Source: Streptomyces sp. H27-C3 (GTDB lineage Bacteria; Actinomycetota; Actinomycetes; Streptomycetales; Streptomycetaceae). Taken from it: a stretch of DNA of 64,000 bases. The DNA lies in assembly GCF_030063415.1 (NCBI RefSeq), contig NZ_JASITA010000029.1, forward strand, positions 34,209 through 98,208, read 5' to 3'. The position numbers and the translations under genes are program-made. The notes under the pieces were generated by a model. The model was not told the origin of the DNA and searched no databases. It saw nothing but the letters and a program-made list of their open reading frames with translations. Shown here in pieces: positions 8,797 to 16,170 of this stretch (positions within the stretch are counted from its first letter, which is position 1; each line of letters opens with the position of its first letter).

Positions 8797-9687
8797 TCAG
8801 ATGAGCGGGAGCACGTCGTCGGAGAAGATGCCGGTCTTGAGGAAGAAGGCGAGCGGCTTGCGGATCGCCCTGCGCTCGTGCGGACGGCGCAGCTCGTCGG
8901 CGACCAGCGCGTTGCGCAGGGCCAGCGGGTCCTTGATGCCGGCGTCGCGGTAGACGTGCGGGTTGTAGAGGGAGTTGACGCTGAAGACGACGTACCGCTT
9001 GAGATACGCCTCGACCTCGCGCAGCCGGTCCTCGCTGACGGTCTCGACCATCCGGGTGTGCAGCAGCGACACGAGTTCGCGGCCGAAGGCGATGTGCCGG
9101 GACTCGTCCTGGTGGTGGATGCGGTTGACCTGGCGGATGGTGTCGCAGAGCGTCTCGTCCTGCGCCATCCGCATGTTGTAGTAGTCGACGAGCTCCTCGA
9201 AGAAGAGGATCCGGGCGAAGACGAGGAAGTTCTCGACCTCGAACTCCCAGGCGGAGTCGGCCCGCATGGCCGTGGATCCGTAGATCTTGTTGCCGTAGCG
9301 GCGGCAGAACTCGGCGAAGAACCACATGTGTTCGTTCTCTTCGCCGATGAAGTGGTGGAAGAAGTCCGAGGGGACTTCGAAGCCGGGCATGTGGATCCGG
9401 CCGACGACCTCGATGAGCAGCTCGCGGATGCCGTGCACATTGAGGCTGTAGAAGTTGATGCTCTCCCACTTGGAGAGCCGCTGGAGGGCCTCCTCGCCGA
9501 GCTCGTCGAAGTGGGCCGTGCCGTACGGGGTGAGCAGTTCGGGGCTCATCCACATCCGGTTGTCCTCGAGCTTCTCGGGCCAGTCGAACTGCTGGTACGG
9601 GTTGTAGTAGTCCTCGACGGACTTCGCGCTGAGCCGGGTGAGGACTTCCTCGAAGCGGTCGCTTCTGGGCAGGGCGGAGGTGGCCAT
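8797..9687 (-). CDS. AurF-like diiron N-oxygenase
   Basis: A 296-aa ferritin-like protein of the p-aminobenzoate N-oxygenase (AurF/CmlI) type, which oxidises amines to hydroxylamines, nitroso or nitro groups at a non-haem diiron centre. Candidate iron ligands appear in order: EENEHMWFFAEF (Glu and His), FFEELVDYYNMRM (Glu) and IHHQDESRHIAFGRELV (His, Glu, His). Length fits AurF-like enzymes. It lies between a methyltransferase and the aminoacyl-carrier ligase, so the likely substrate is the amino group of an ACP-tethered amino acid or a released derivative; this is inference. Azoxy and other N-N or N-O natural products use such enzymes. Family confidence is good, substrate unknown. Confidence 0.83.
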   Translation of the reverse strand: MATSALPRSDRFEEVLTRLSAKSVEDYYNPYQQFDWPEKLEDNRMWMSPELLTPYGTAHFDELGEEALQRLSKWESINFYSLNVHGIRELLIEVVGRIHMPGFEVPSDFFHHFIGEENEHMWFFAEFCRRYGNKIYGSTAMRADSAWEFEVENFLVFARILFFEELVDYYNMRMAQDETLCDTIRQVNRIHHQDESRHIAFGRELVSLLHTRMVETVSEDRLREVEAYLKRYVVFSVNSLYNPHVYRDAGIKDPLALRNALVADELRRPHERRAIRKPLAFFLKTGIFSDDVLPLI

Positions 9688-9773
9688 GGGGTCTCCTGGC
9701 GAGTGGATGCGGAAGCGGGTGCGCGGTCGGCGCGTGATGCGCGGGCGTGCGTACGGTCAGAACGTGCGTGCGG

Positions 9774-10820
9774 TCAGGGCCTGACCTCGTACACGGCGTT
9801 GACCGGCGTCTCGGTGGCCCGCCGCCAGCGGGTGAAGCCGGCCTCCTCGGCGATGGCGCCGAAGGCCTTCTCGCCCGAGTGGTTGCCGAGGGCGTGCGGT
9901 CCGCGCTGGGCGACGGCGACCGGCAGGCACATCACGGCCGACAGGCTCATGAACATCTGCGCGGCCGGGGTGCCGGCCTCCACGTCCTGCGGGGAGACGT
10001 TCGACTCGACGAGCATCCAGGTGCCGTCGGCGTCCAGCGACTTGTGGACGTGCTGGGCGGCGGCGACCGGATCGCCCATGTCGTGCAGGCAGTTGAAGAA
10101 GGTGACGAGGTCGTAGCCGGAGCCGGGGTAGTCGTCGGCGGACGCGGTGTCGAAGACCACCCGGTCGCTGAGCCCCGCCTCCTCGGCGAGCTGGCGGGCG
10201 ATGGCGATGGCTTCCTCGGAGTAGTCGAAGCCGTGCACGGTCGCCTCGGGGAAGGCACGGGCGATGAGGAGGGTGGTGTGTCCGACACCGCAGCCGACGT
10301 CGGCGACGGTGCCGCCGGCCTTCAGCTTGTCGGTCACCCCGTGCAGGGCGGGCAGCCAGTCGGGGATGAGTTTGTGCTGGTAGGTGGGCTCGAAAAAGCT
10401 GCCCATGCCGGTGTCGAGCGCCGCGTCGTGCTCGGCCCAGCCGACGCCGTCGCCGGTCCGGTAGGCGTCGACCAGCAGGTCCTCGGTGGCGTACAGCGCC
10501 TTGAGCGCCGTGAAGAACCCTGCCGCGTAGGTCACGGCGGCCGGGTCGGCGAGGACGGGCGCGTGGGCGGCGGGCAGCGTGTACGTCCCGGCGCTGGGGT
10601 GCCGCTCGACGTACTGGGCGCTGAGCTGGGCGTGCAGCCACTCCTCGGCGTACCGGGCGGTGATGCCCGTACGTGCGGCCAGGTCGGCCGGGGTGAGCGG
10701 GCCGTGCTCGGCGAGCGCCCGGTAGAGGCCGAGGCGCTCGCCCAGCGCGACGGTCAGGCCCCGCACGGCGGCGGCGGCGTCGCCGATGACGCGCTGATGA
10801 AAGTCGGTGGTCCCGGTCAT
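9774..10820 (-). CDS. SAM-dependent methyltransferase with winged-helix N-terminal domain
   Basis: 348 aa. An N-terminal helical/winged-helix region (GLTVALGERLGLYRALAEHG, LAARTGITARYAEEWL) precedes a Rossmann methyltransferase with SAM motif I TVADVGCGVGHTTLLIAR and the acidic post-I residue in VHGFDYSEEAI. This architecture resembles dimeric small-molecule methyltransferases. The ATG overlaps the stop of the next methyltransferase by 4 nt (ATGA), so the two are co-translated. It probably methylates O, N or C in the pathway product and explains why metK/ahcY are encoded in the operon. The acceptor cannot be deduced. Confidence 0.85.
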   Translation of the reverse strand: MTGTTDFHQRVIGDAAAAVRGLTVALGERLGLYRALAEHGPLTPADLAARTGITARYAEEWLHAQLSAQYVERHPSAGTYTLPAAHAPVLADPAAVTYAAGFFTALKALYATEDLLVDAYRTGDGVGWAEHDAALDTGMGSFFEPTYQHKLIPDWLPALHGVTDKLKAGGTVADVGCGVGHTTLLIARAFPEATVHGFDYSEEAIAIARQLAEEAGLSDRVVFDTASADDYPGSGYDLVTFFNCLHDMGDPVAAAQHVHKSLDADGTWMLVESNVSPQDVEAGTPAAQMFMSLSAVMCLPVAVAQRGPHALGNHSGEKAFGAIAEEAGFTRWRRATETPVNAVYEVRP

Positions 10821-11656
10821 CGGGTGTCCCCTTCCGCGGCCGGCACATCACAGGTGAACAGGAACGACCTCGGTACTCTCGGCACCTCGCGCGCCGCGAC
10901 CTGGTAGGGCCAGCGCCCGAAGTCCGCGCCCTCCTCGCCCGGCTGCTTCACCTCGCGCACGTCCCAGCCGCACTCGGTCAGCAGCTCCTCGGGGCTCTCC
11001 GTCCCGAACAGCCACGGATTGCCGTCCTCCTTGAGGCAGTTGAGGAACGGCCGGGACAGCGGGTTGGTCAGCGCCGACCTGCTGATGACGTCCCCGACCA
11101 GGACGGAGCCGGGGGCGCTGTGCGCCGAGAGGATCGAGATCAGGGTGCGTACGGCGTCCTCGGGCAGGAAGAACAGCAGCCCTTCCACCACCCACAGGAC
11201 GGGCTCGTCGGAGCGCCAGCCGGCTTCCTTCAGCGGGCCGGTCCAGTCCTGGGTGAGGTCGACGGGCACGGTACGCCGCTCACGCCCGGCCGGCTGCGGC
11301 TCGCCGGCGAGCATCGTGGCCTTGGCGTCGAGGAGCGCGGGCCGGTCGAGCTCGTACACGGTGACGCCGTCCGGCCACGGCAGCCGGTAGAAGCGGGTGT
11401 CCATGCCGGCGGCGAGGAACACGACCTGGCGGATGGATCGCTCCTCGACCGTGCGCACGATCGCCCGGTCCAGGTAGGTGGTCCGGATCGCGAGGAACGG
11501 CACGGTGCCGGCCCCCGCGTAGCGCTCCAGGAGCTCGAAGCCGATGCCGTCGGCGACGGTGCGCGCGTACGGGTCGGCGAACAGCCGGTCCTCACGCTCG
11601 GTCTCCAGGGCCCGCGCGGCGGCGGTCCACTGGGCGGTGCGGGATACGGCCTCCAC
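10817..11656 (-). CDS. SAM-dependent methyltransferase, LCMT/TIGR00027-like
   Basis: 279 aa from the GTG at 11656, which follows GGGGGACCTCCC; the frame itself is open to 11758. It has the family features ADPYARTVADGIGFELLERY-like entry, VVFLAAGMDTRFYRLPWP (SAM site), VYELDRPALLDAKATML and VVEGLLFFLPEDAVRTL. These are seen in actinobacterial proteins related to leucine carboxyl methyltransferases and to polyketide carboxyl/O-methyltransferases such as those annotated TIGR00027. A carboxyl group released from the ACP could be its target (methyl ester), but this is a guess. Coupled to the next methyltransferase by a 4-nt overlap. Confidence 0.83.
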   Translation of the reverse strand: MEAVSRTAQWTAAARALETEREDRLFADPYARTVADGIGFELLERYAGAGTVPFLAIRTTYLDRAIVRTVEERSIRQVVFLAAGMDTRFYRLPWPDGVTVYELDRPALLDAKATMLAGEPQPAGRERRTVPVDLTQDWTGPLKEAGWRSDEPVLWVVEGLLFFLPEDAVRTLISILSAHSAPGSVLVGDVISRSALTNPLSRPFLNCLKEDGNPWLFGTESPEELLTECGWDVREVKQPGEEGADFGRWPYQVAAREVPRVPRSFLFTCDVPAAEGDTR

Positions 11657-11742
11657 GGGAGGTCCCCCTTCACTTCGGATGATTCGGTGCGGACGATTCG
11701 CCGCGGGTACTGCGGGTGGTGCGGACGGCCGTGTCCGGGCGG

Positions 11743-12252
11743 TCAGCGCCGCACGCACGGGACCGGGTCCTCCGCCGCGGACATCGACGCGGGGAAGGCG
11801 CCGGAGGAGTCGGCGGGACGCCGCCGGAAGATGCTGTGCAGGATCATGCTGAACACGACCGTCCCGTCCGCGGCGACCAGCTGGCAGCGGGGCCGCACGA
11901 TGCCGGTGGCGGGGTTGCCGAACGAGGGTGACCCACCGAGGATTTCGACCCTCGCGGTGAGCACGTCCCCGGGGCGTACGGGCCGGTGATAGCGGATCTC
12001 GTCGACGCCCGGCGAGCCCGTACAGGCGCTGTAGGCGAGCATTCCGTCGACGTAGCGCCGCATGAACATCGAAGCGGTGTGCCAGCCACTGGCGATCAGT
12101 CCGCCGAAGGGCGTCTGCGCGGCCAGTCGCGGATCGGTGTGGAAGGGCTGCGGGTCGAAGCGCCGGCCGAAGTCGAGCACCTCTTCCTCGCTCACGGTCA
12201 CGGTGCCCAGTTCATGGACGTCACCGGTACGGAAGTCCTCGAAGTAGCGCAT
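11743..12252 (-). CDS. MaoC-like hot-dog dehydratase/hydratase
   Basis: 169 aa, first gene of the operon. The hydratase-2/MaoC signature is present: FDPQPFHTDP with the Asp and His of the active site, then TPFGGLIASGWHTASMFMRR, and a beta strand IRYHRPVRPGDVLTARVEIL. Family members hydrate or dehydrate acyl-CoA or acyl-ACP, which fits an operon with a carrier protein, but some are only thioester-binding. The ATG at 12252 follows an AGGGGG RBS. A promoter lies 40-70 bases upstream. Family assignment is good, reaction unknown. Confidence 0.85.
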   Translation of the reverse strand: MRYFEDFRTGDVHELGTVTVSEEEVLDFGRRFDPQPFHTDPRLAAQTPFGGLIASGWHTASMFMRRYVDGMLAYSACTGSPGVDEIRYHRPVRPGDVLTARVEILGGSPSFGNPATGIVRPRCQLVAADGTVVFSMILHSIFRRRPADSSGAFPASMSAAEDPVPCVRR

Positions 12253-12294
12253 CGCGCCCCCTTGGGCTCAGGAGTTGTTTTCCCTAGCTCCACC

Positions 12295-12324
12295 AATGTA
12301 CGAATCAACCATTTATTTTGTCAA
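12295..12324 (-). promoter_or_regulatory. Promoter of the biosynthetic operon
   Basis: On the minus strand a perfect -35 (TTGACA, 12324-12319), an 18-nt AT-rich spacer and a -10-like TACATT (12300-12295) lie 43 bases before the MaoC ATG. The spacer ends in a second copy of GGTTGA, so GGTTGA occurs twice, 18 bases apart centre to centre, a possible regulator site. It is one of the most A/T-rich patches of the first 15 kb. Confidence 0.6.
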
Positions 12325-12375
12325 CCCAAATCTAGCACTCCGTCAGCCTGTTTCCGCGACCCATCCCGCAGCACG

Positions 12376-13572
12376 TCAACTCCCGTCCAACGCCTGCGAT
12401 ATGTCGGCCCAGAGGTCTTCGATGTACTCGATACCGACGGACATCCGGACCATCCCCGCGCCGATCCCGGCGGCGGCCAGCGCGGGCCCGTCCAGCTCGC
12501 GGTGCGAGGTGGACGCGGGGTGGGTGACCAGGGTCTCCACGCCGCCCAGCGAGAGAGCGAGCCGGGCGAGACGCACTCGTTCGACGAAGGCGCGGCCCGC
12601 CGCCCGCCCCCCGGCGAGCTCGAAGGAGACCATCCCGCCGCCGCCCGAGAGGACCTTGCGGGCGAGACCGTACGAGGGATGGCTCTCCAGCCACGGCCAG
12701 TGCACCGCCGCCACCGCCGGATGCGCGGCCAGCCGGCGGGCGACGGCCTCCGCGTTGAGGCAGTGCTGCGCCATCCGCAGCGGCAGGGTCTGGATGCCGC
12801 GCAGGGTCAGCCAGGCCGCGAACGGATCGGCGGTGGCGCCCAGTTCGACGGCCCGCGTCCACACGCGGCGGTGCAGCGCGGGGTCCGCGAAGACGGCCGC
12901 ACCGCCGAGCACGTCGGAGTGGCCACCCAGGTACTTCGTGGTCGAGTGCACGACGATGTCGGCGCCGAGTTCGAGCGGCCGGCACAGCACGGGCGAGGCG
13001 AGGGAGTTGTCCACCACGCCCACCACCCCCGACCGGCGTGCCGCCGCCAACAGGCCCGGCAGATCGGCCACTTCGCCGGTCGGATTGGCGATGGTCTCCA
13101 GGAGGAGGAGGCGCGTCGTGCCCCGCACGGCGCGCTCGAACTCCCCCACGTCGTCGCCGCCCAGGTACTGGACCTCGACCCCGAAGCGCCCGGCGAGATC
13201 GGCCAGCACCGAGTACGTACCGCCGTACAGGCAGCGCTGCGCCAGCACATGGTCGCCGGGCTTCAGCAGCGCGAACAGCACCCCGCTGATCGCACCCATC
13301 CCCGACGCGGTGGACATCGCCGCCGCCCCGCCCTCCAGGCCGGCCAGGGTCCGCTCCAGTGCCCGGACCGTCGGATTGCCCCGGCGGCTGTAGACGGCCT
13401 CGCCGTCGGGGTCGGCCATGGCCCGCGCGAGTTCGTCGGCCGAGTCGAAGGCGAAGGCGGACGACTGCACGAGGGGCACACTGAGCGGCCGACTCCCCTC
13501 CCCCAGCGGTTCGTTGACCACATGCACGGCACGGGTCCGCACATCCATCGACACCTCTGTCGGGAAATCCAT
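12376..13572 (-). CDS. Cys/Met-metabolism PLP enzyme (cystathionine gamma-synthase/lyase-like)
   Basis: A 398-aa fold-type-I PLP enzyme. Key blocks are SRRGNPTVRALERTLAGLEG near residue 55, the cofactor ring stack LYGGTYS, and the PLP-lysine in VVHSTTKYLGGHSDVLGGAA. Family members interconvert cystathionine, homocysteine and methionine. With the SAM-cycle genes next door it may top up homocysteine or methionine. The start at 13572 is preceded by GGAG eight bases away; a longer in-frame start at 13614 reads through a GCAC microsatellite and is unlikely. It has the same orientation as the operon but is separated from it by the 12295-12324 promoter. Synthase and lyase cannot be told apart here. 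Confidence 0.87.
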   Translation of the reverse strand: MDFPTEVSMDVRTRAVHVVNEPLGEGSRPLSVPLVQSSAFAFDSADELARAMADPDGEAVYSRRGNPTVRALERTLAGLEGGAAAMSTASGMGAISGVLFALLKPGDHVLAQRCLYGGTYSVLADLAGRFGVEVQYLGGDDVGEFERAVRGTTRLLLLETIANPTGEVADLPGLLAAARRSGVVGVVDNSLASPVLCRPLELGADIVVHSTTKYLGGHSDVLGGAAVFADPALHRRVWTRAVELGATADPFAAWLTLRGIQTLPLRMAQHCLNAEAVARRLAAHPAVAAVHWPWLESHPSYGLARKVLSGGGGMVSFELAGGRAAGRAFVERVRLARLALSLGGVETLVTHPASTSHRELDGPALAAAGIGAGMVRMSVGIEYIEDLWADISQALDGS

Positions 13573-13620
13573 GGAACTTGCTCCTTCCGCACGCGCACGC
13601 ACGCACGCACACACACAGGA

Positions 13621-13665
13621 ACGGGGCCGCCCGATGTCCGGTGGAGAGACATCGGGCGGCCCCGT
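13621..13665. terminator. 18-bp perfect hairpin between exporter and PLP enzyme
   Basis: Arms 13621-13638 and 13648-13665 are exact reverse complements around a 9-nt loop. It follows the exporter stop (13707, minus strand) by about 40 bases and lies just upstream of the PLP-enzyme start. A factor-independent-like terminator without a clear T run is usual in Streptomyces. Confidence 0.75.
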
Positions 13666-13706
13666 GGCTGACGTTCTTCCGCTTCGGCTGCGCGGCAGCC
13701 CATCGG

Positions 13707-15161
13707 CTATACGCCGATCTGCTCGCCCTGCGGCGCGGCCTGCCGGTCGGCCGCCGCGGCGGCGGCCGACTTGTCGCTGCGCATCACCAGCAGCGTGATG
13801 ACGCCACCGAGCGCGGCCACACCGGCGGCGCCGATGAACGCCGAGCTGAACCCGTCGGTCAGGGCCGGCAGATCGCCCAGCTCACCCGCGCCCTGCGAGG
13901 TGGCGAGTGCGGTCAGCGCGGCCAGACCGAGCGCCGAGCCCACCTGGTAGGTGGTGTTGACGATGCCGGAGGCCAGGCCCGCCTGCTCCTGCGGGGCGCC
14001 GGACATCGCGGTCATCATCGCCGGGATGTACGCGAGGGACATACCGAGCGCGGCGACCAGCGACGCGGGCAGTACGTCGATCATGAAGCTGCCCGTCGGC
14101 TCGACGGCCGACAGCCACAGCAGCCCGAGGGCGAGGACCAGCAGTCCGCCGCCGATCAGCGGCTTGGAACCGAACTTGGCCATCAGCCGTGCGGTGATCA
14201 TCGTCATGAAGATCATCAGGAGCACGGTCATCGGAAGCAGAGCGGCGCCGGACGCGAACGCCCCGTACCCCAGCACCTGCTGGAGGTAGAGGTTGAGGAA
14301 GTACCACATCGGGATCCACGCGGCGCCGAGCAGCATCATCGACAGGTTGGCGGAGCCGAGGCGCGGCACGCGCCACACGCCGAGCGGCATCAGCGGCTCG
14401 CGGATGGACTTCTGGATCAGCAGGAAGAGCGCAAGCAGGGCGGCGGCGCCGACCAGTTGCAGGACGGTGCCGGTCGAGCCCCAGCCGACCTCGGGTGCCC
14501 GGACGACGGCGAACACGGCGAGCGCGAGACCGGCGGTGACGGCAACCGCGCCGAGTACGTCGACGGAGCCGCGACGGCTCTCGACGGCGGGCAGCAGCTT
14601 GACGGCGGCGAGGGTGACGAGACCGATCGGGATGTAGATGATGAAGACCCATGGCCAGCTCAGCCACTCGGTGAACACGCCACCGAGGAAGACTCCGGCG
14701 GTGCCGCCCGCGGGGGCGGCGGCGCCGTAGAAGGCCATGGCCTTGCCGAGTTCCTTCGGGTTGTGCCCGAAGAGCATCATCAGCAGCGTCATCGCGGACG
14801 GTGTGATCAGCGCGCCGCCGATGCCCTGGATGCCGCGGCCGGCGACCTCGACCCAGGCGGTGGTGGCAGCCGCGGCGACGACCGAGCCGCCGATCATGAC
14901 CACCCAGCCGGCGACGAAGATCTTCCGCGCGCCGATCAGGTCGGACAGCCGGCCGCCGAGCAGCAGCAGACCGCCGAACGCGATCACATAGGCGTTGAAC
15001 ACCCACTGCAACTCGCCCTGGGAGAAGCCCAGGTCCTTCTGCATCTCGGGGAGCGCGACCCCGATGATCGACGTGTCCATGATCACCATGAACTGCGCGG
15101 TGGCGAGCACGGCCAGTGCCCACCAGCGCTTGGGATTGACGGTTGTACTGACAGTTGTCAC
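13707..15161 (-). CDS. DHA2-family MFS multidrug exporter (14 TM)
   Basis: 484 aa from a GTG. The N terminus AVLATAQFMVIMDTSIIGVA contains the DHA2 motif (MDxTIxNVAL type). The loop motif GGRLSDLIGARKIFVAG and the spread of about 14 hydrophobic segments match EmrB/QacA proton-driven efflux pumps. It lies two genes upstream of the biosynthetic operon on the same strand and could export its product, though such pumps are common. Its upstream region carries two identical-type palindromes (15184-15238) that look like repressor operators. Substrate unknown. Confidence 0.9.
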   Translation of the reverse strand: MTTVSTTVNPKRWWALAVLATAQFMVIMDTSIIGVALPEMQKDLGFSQGELQWVFNAYVIAFGGLLLLGGRLSDLIGARKIFVAGWVVMIGGSVVAAAATTAWVEVAGRGIQGIGGALITPSAMTLLMMLFGHNPKELGKAMAFYGAAAPAGGTAGVFLGGVFTEWLSWPWVFIIYIPIGLVTLAAVKLLPAVESRRGSVDVLGAVAVTAGLALAVFAVVRAPEVGWGSTGTVLQLVGAAALLALFLLIQKSIREPLMPLGVWRVPRLGSANLSMMLLGAAWIPMWYFLNLYLQQVLGYGAFASGAALLPMTVLLMIFMTMITARLMAKFGSKPLIGGGLLVLALGLLWLSAVEPTGSFMIDVLPASLVAALGMSLAYIPAMMTAMSGAPQEQAGLASGIVNTTYQVGSALGLAALTALATSQGAGELGDLPALTDGFSSAFIGAAGVAALGGVITLLVMRSDKSAAAAAADRQAAPQGEQIGV

Positions 15162-15183
15162 GACCCTGCCCCTCTCTCCGACA

Positions 15184-15238
15184 TACCCCTAGGGGGTACC
15201 TACGACGATGGACATTAACATACCCCTCTGGGGTATGT
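15184..15238. promoter_or_regulatory. Two TACCCC-N3-GGGGTA operators
   Basis: Site 1 (15184-15198) is TACCCC-TAG-GGGGTA. Site 2 (15218-15238) is the perfect 21-bp palindrome ACATACCCC-TCT-GGGGTATGT. Their centres are 37 bp apart, in the gap between the divergent exporter (GTG 15161) and the HD-domain gene. TACCC...GGGTA dyads are typical of CsoR/FrmR-family metal or persulfide/formaldehyde sensors; no such regulator gene is nearby. Regulation of the exporter is inferred. Confidence 0.6.
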
Positions 15239-15295
15239 AAGAGATGTGCGGGATGTGCGGGAGCCCTGGATCGGCCATCCGGCCGACCGAGCAGA

Positions 15296-15961
15296 ATGAG
15301 CACCATGGCCGACACCACACAGCACCCCGCGCACAACGACCTGCTACGCCGCTGGCTGGCCGCCACGCCCTCCGGAGCCGCCGGGGCGCCGGACCCGCGC
15401 CCGTATGGGGAGAATCTCCTCGCGCGCTGGGCGGAGCCGCAGCGGCGGTATCACACCACCGACCATCTGATCGCGGTCCTCGACCACATCGACGTACTCG
15501 CCGGGCACGCGGAAGACCCGGATCTGGTGCGGCTAGGGGCGTGGTTCCACGACGCGGTCTACCGCCCGGACCGGTCCGAGAACGAGGAGCGCAGCGCGGT
15601 TCTCGCGGAGCGGGCGCTGGCGGAGCTGGGCTTCGACGAGGCGCGCACGGCGGAGGTCGCGCGCCTGGTCCGGCTCACCACCACGCACGCGCCGCAGCCC
15701 GGCGACACGAACGGCGAGGTCCTGTGCGACGCGGACCTCGCCATTCTGGCGGCGGGTCCGACGCCGTACGCGCAATACGCGGCGGCGGTGCGCGGGGAGT
15801 ACGGCTTCGTACCGGACGAGACGTTCAGGGAGGGCCGCGCGGGGGTGCTCCGCCAACTGCTGGCCCTGCCCGAGCTGTTCCATACGCCGCACGGGCGGGC
15901 GGAGTGGGAGACGCGGGCGCGGCACAATCTGACCACGGAACTGGAGTTGCTGGCGGGGTAG
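15296..15961 (+). CDS. HD-domain predicted metal-dependent phosphohydrolase
   Basis: 221 aa. HD-type ligands are visible in RRYHTTDHLIAVLDHID, LGAWFHDAVYRPDRS (the HD pair) and VRLTTTHAPQ, with a later conserved DADLAILAAG. This is the small cytosolic family of predicted HD hydrolases of unknown substrate. A start nine bases later (15305, MADTTQ) is equally plausible because neither has a strong RBS. Divergent from the exporter across the double operator. Function beyond the family is unknown. Confidence 0.75.
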   Translation: MSTMADTTQHPAHNDLLRRWLAATPSGAAGAPDPRPYGENLLARWAEPQRRYHTTDHLIAVLDHIDVLAGHAEDPDLVRLGAWFHDAVYRPDRSENEERSAVLAERALAELGFDEARTAEVARLVRLTTTHAPQPGDTNGEVLCDADLAILAAGPTPYAQYAAAVRGEYGFVPDETFREGRAGVLRQLLALPELFHTPHGRAEWETRARHNLTTELELLAG

Positions 15962-16111
15962 GTGCGGGATGCGTGGGCGGGTGCGGGTTGCCTGCGGCAC
16001 TGCTCCCCTACCCGCCCCTTCCCGGCTGTGACATGTGCGTTGTCGGCGATCCGGCGCGCCACGACGCGCGGCGGCGAGGTCCCCGGGGGCCCCGCGGTCT
16101 GACCACCCGCG

Positions 16112-16165
16112 TCCCCTCCGTCCCCTCCCGCGCCCTCAGTCGCTCGGTCGAGAGGACGGAGGGGA
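16112..16165 (+). promoter_or_regulatory. Hairpin sequestering the exporter RBS
   Basis: TCCCCTCCGTCC at 16112-16123 is the exact reverse complement of GGACGGAGGGGA at 16154-16165, which contains the Shine-Dalgarno of the next gene (ATG 16171). The 12-bp stem would hide the RBS. Such an arrangement is typical of translational attenuation of drug-resistance genes; a leader peptide is not proven. The rest of 15962-16111 shows no gene. Confidence 0.5.
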
Positions 16166-16170
16166 CGGGA

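Noticed and set aside
7018..12252. Polyketide or NRPS assembly line around the ACP
   Set aside because: No ketosynthase, adenylation or condensation domain is in the window; the ACP belongs with a stand-alone ligase.
13590..13620. GCAC/ACAC repeats as a CRISPR-like array
   Set aside because: Simple dinucleotide/tetranucleotide microsatellite in a 5' leader; no spacers or repeats of CRISPR length. No CRISPR array was found in the window.
13578..15218. 546-codon open frame on the plus strand opposite the DHA2 exporter
   Set aside because: His/Gly/Arg/Asp-rich shadow of the exporter with no recognisable domain.
16031..16170. N-terminal extension of the Cmx-like exporter from the ATG at 16031
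   Set aside because: The added 46 residues are Arg/Pro-rich noise, and a strong RBS precedes 16171.
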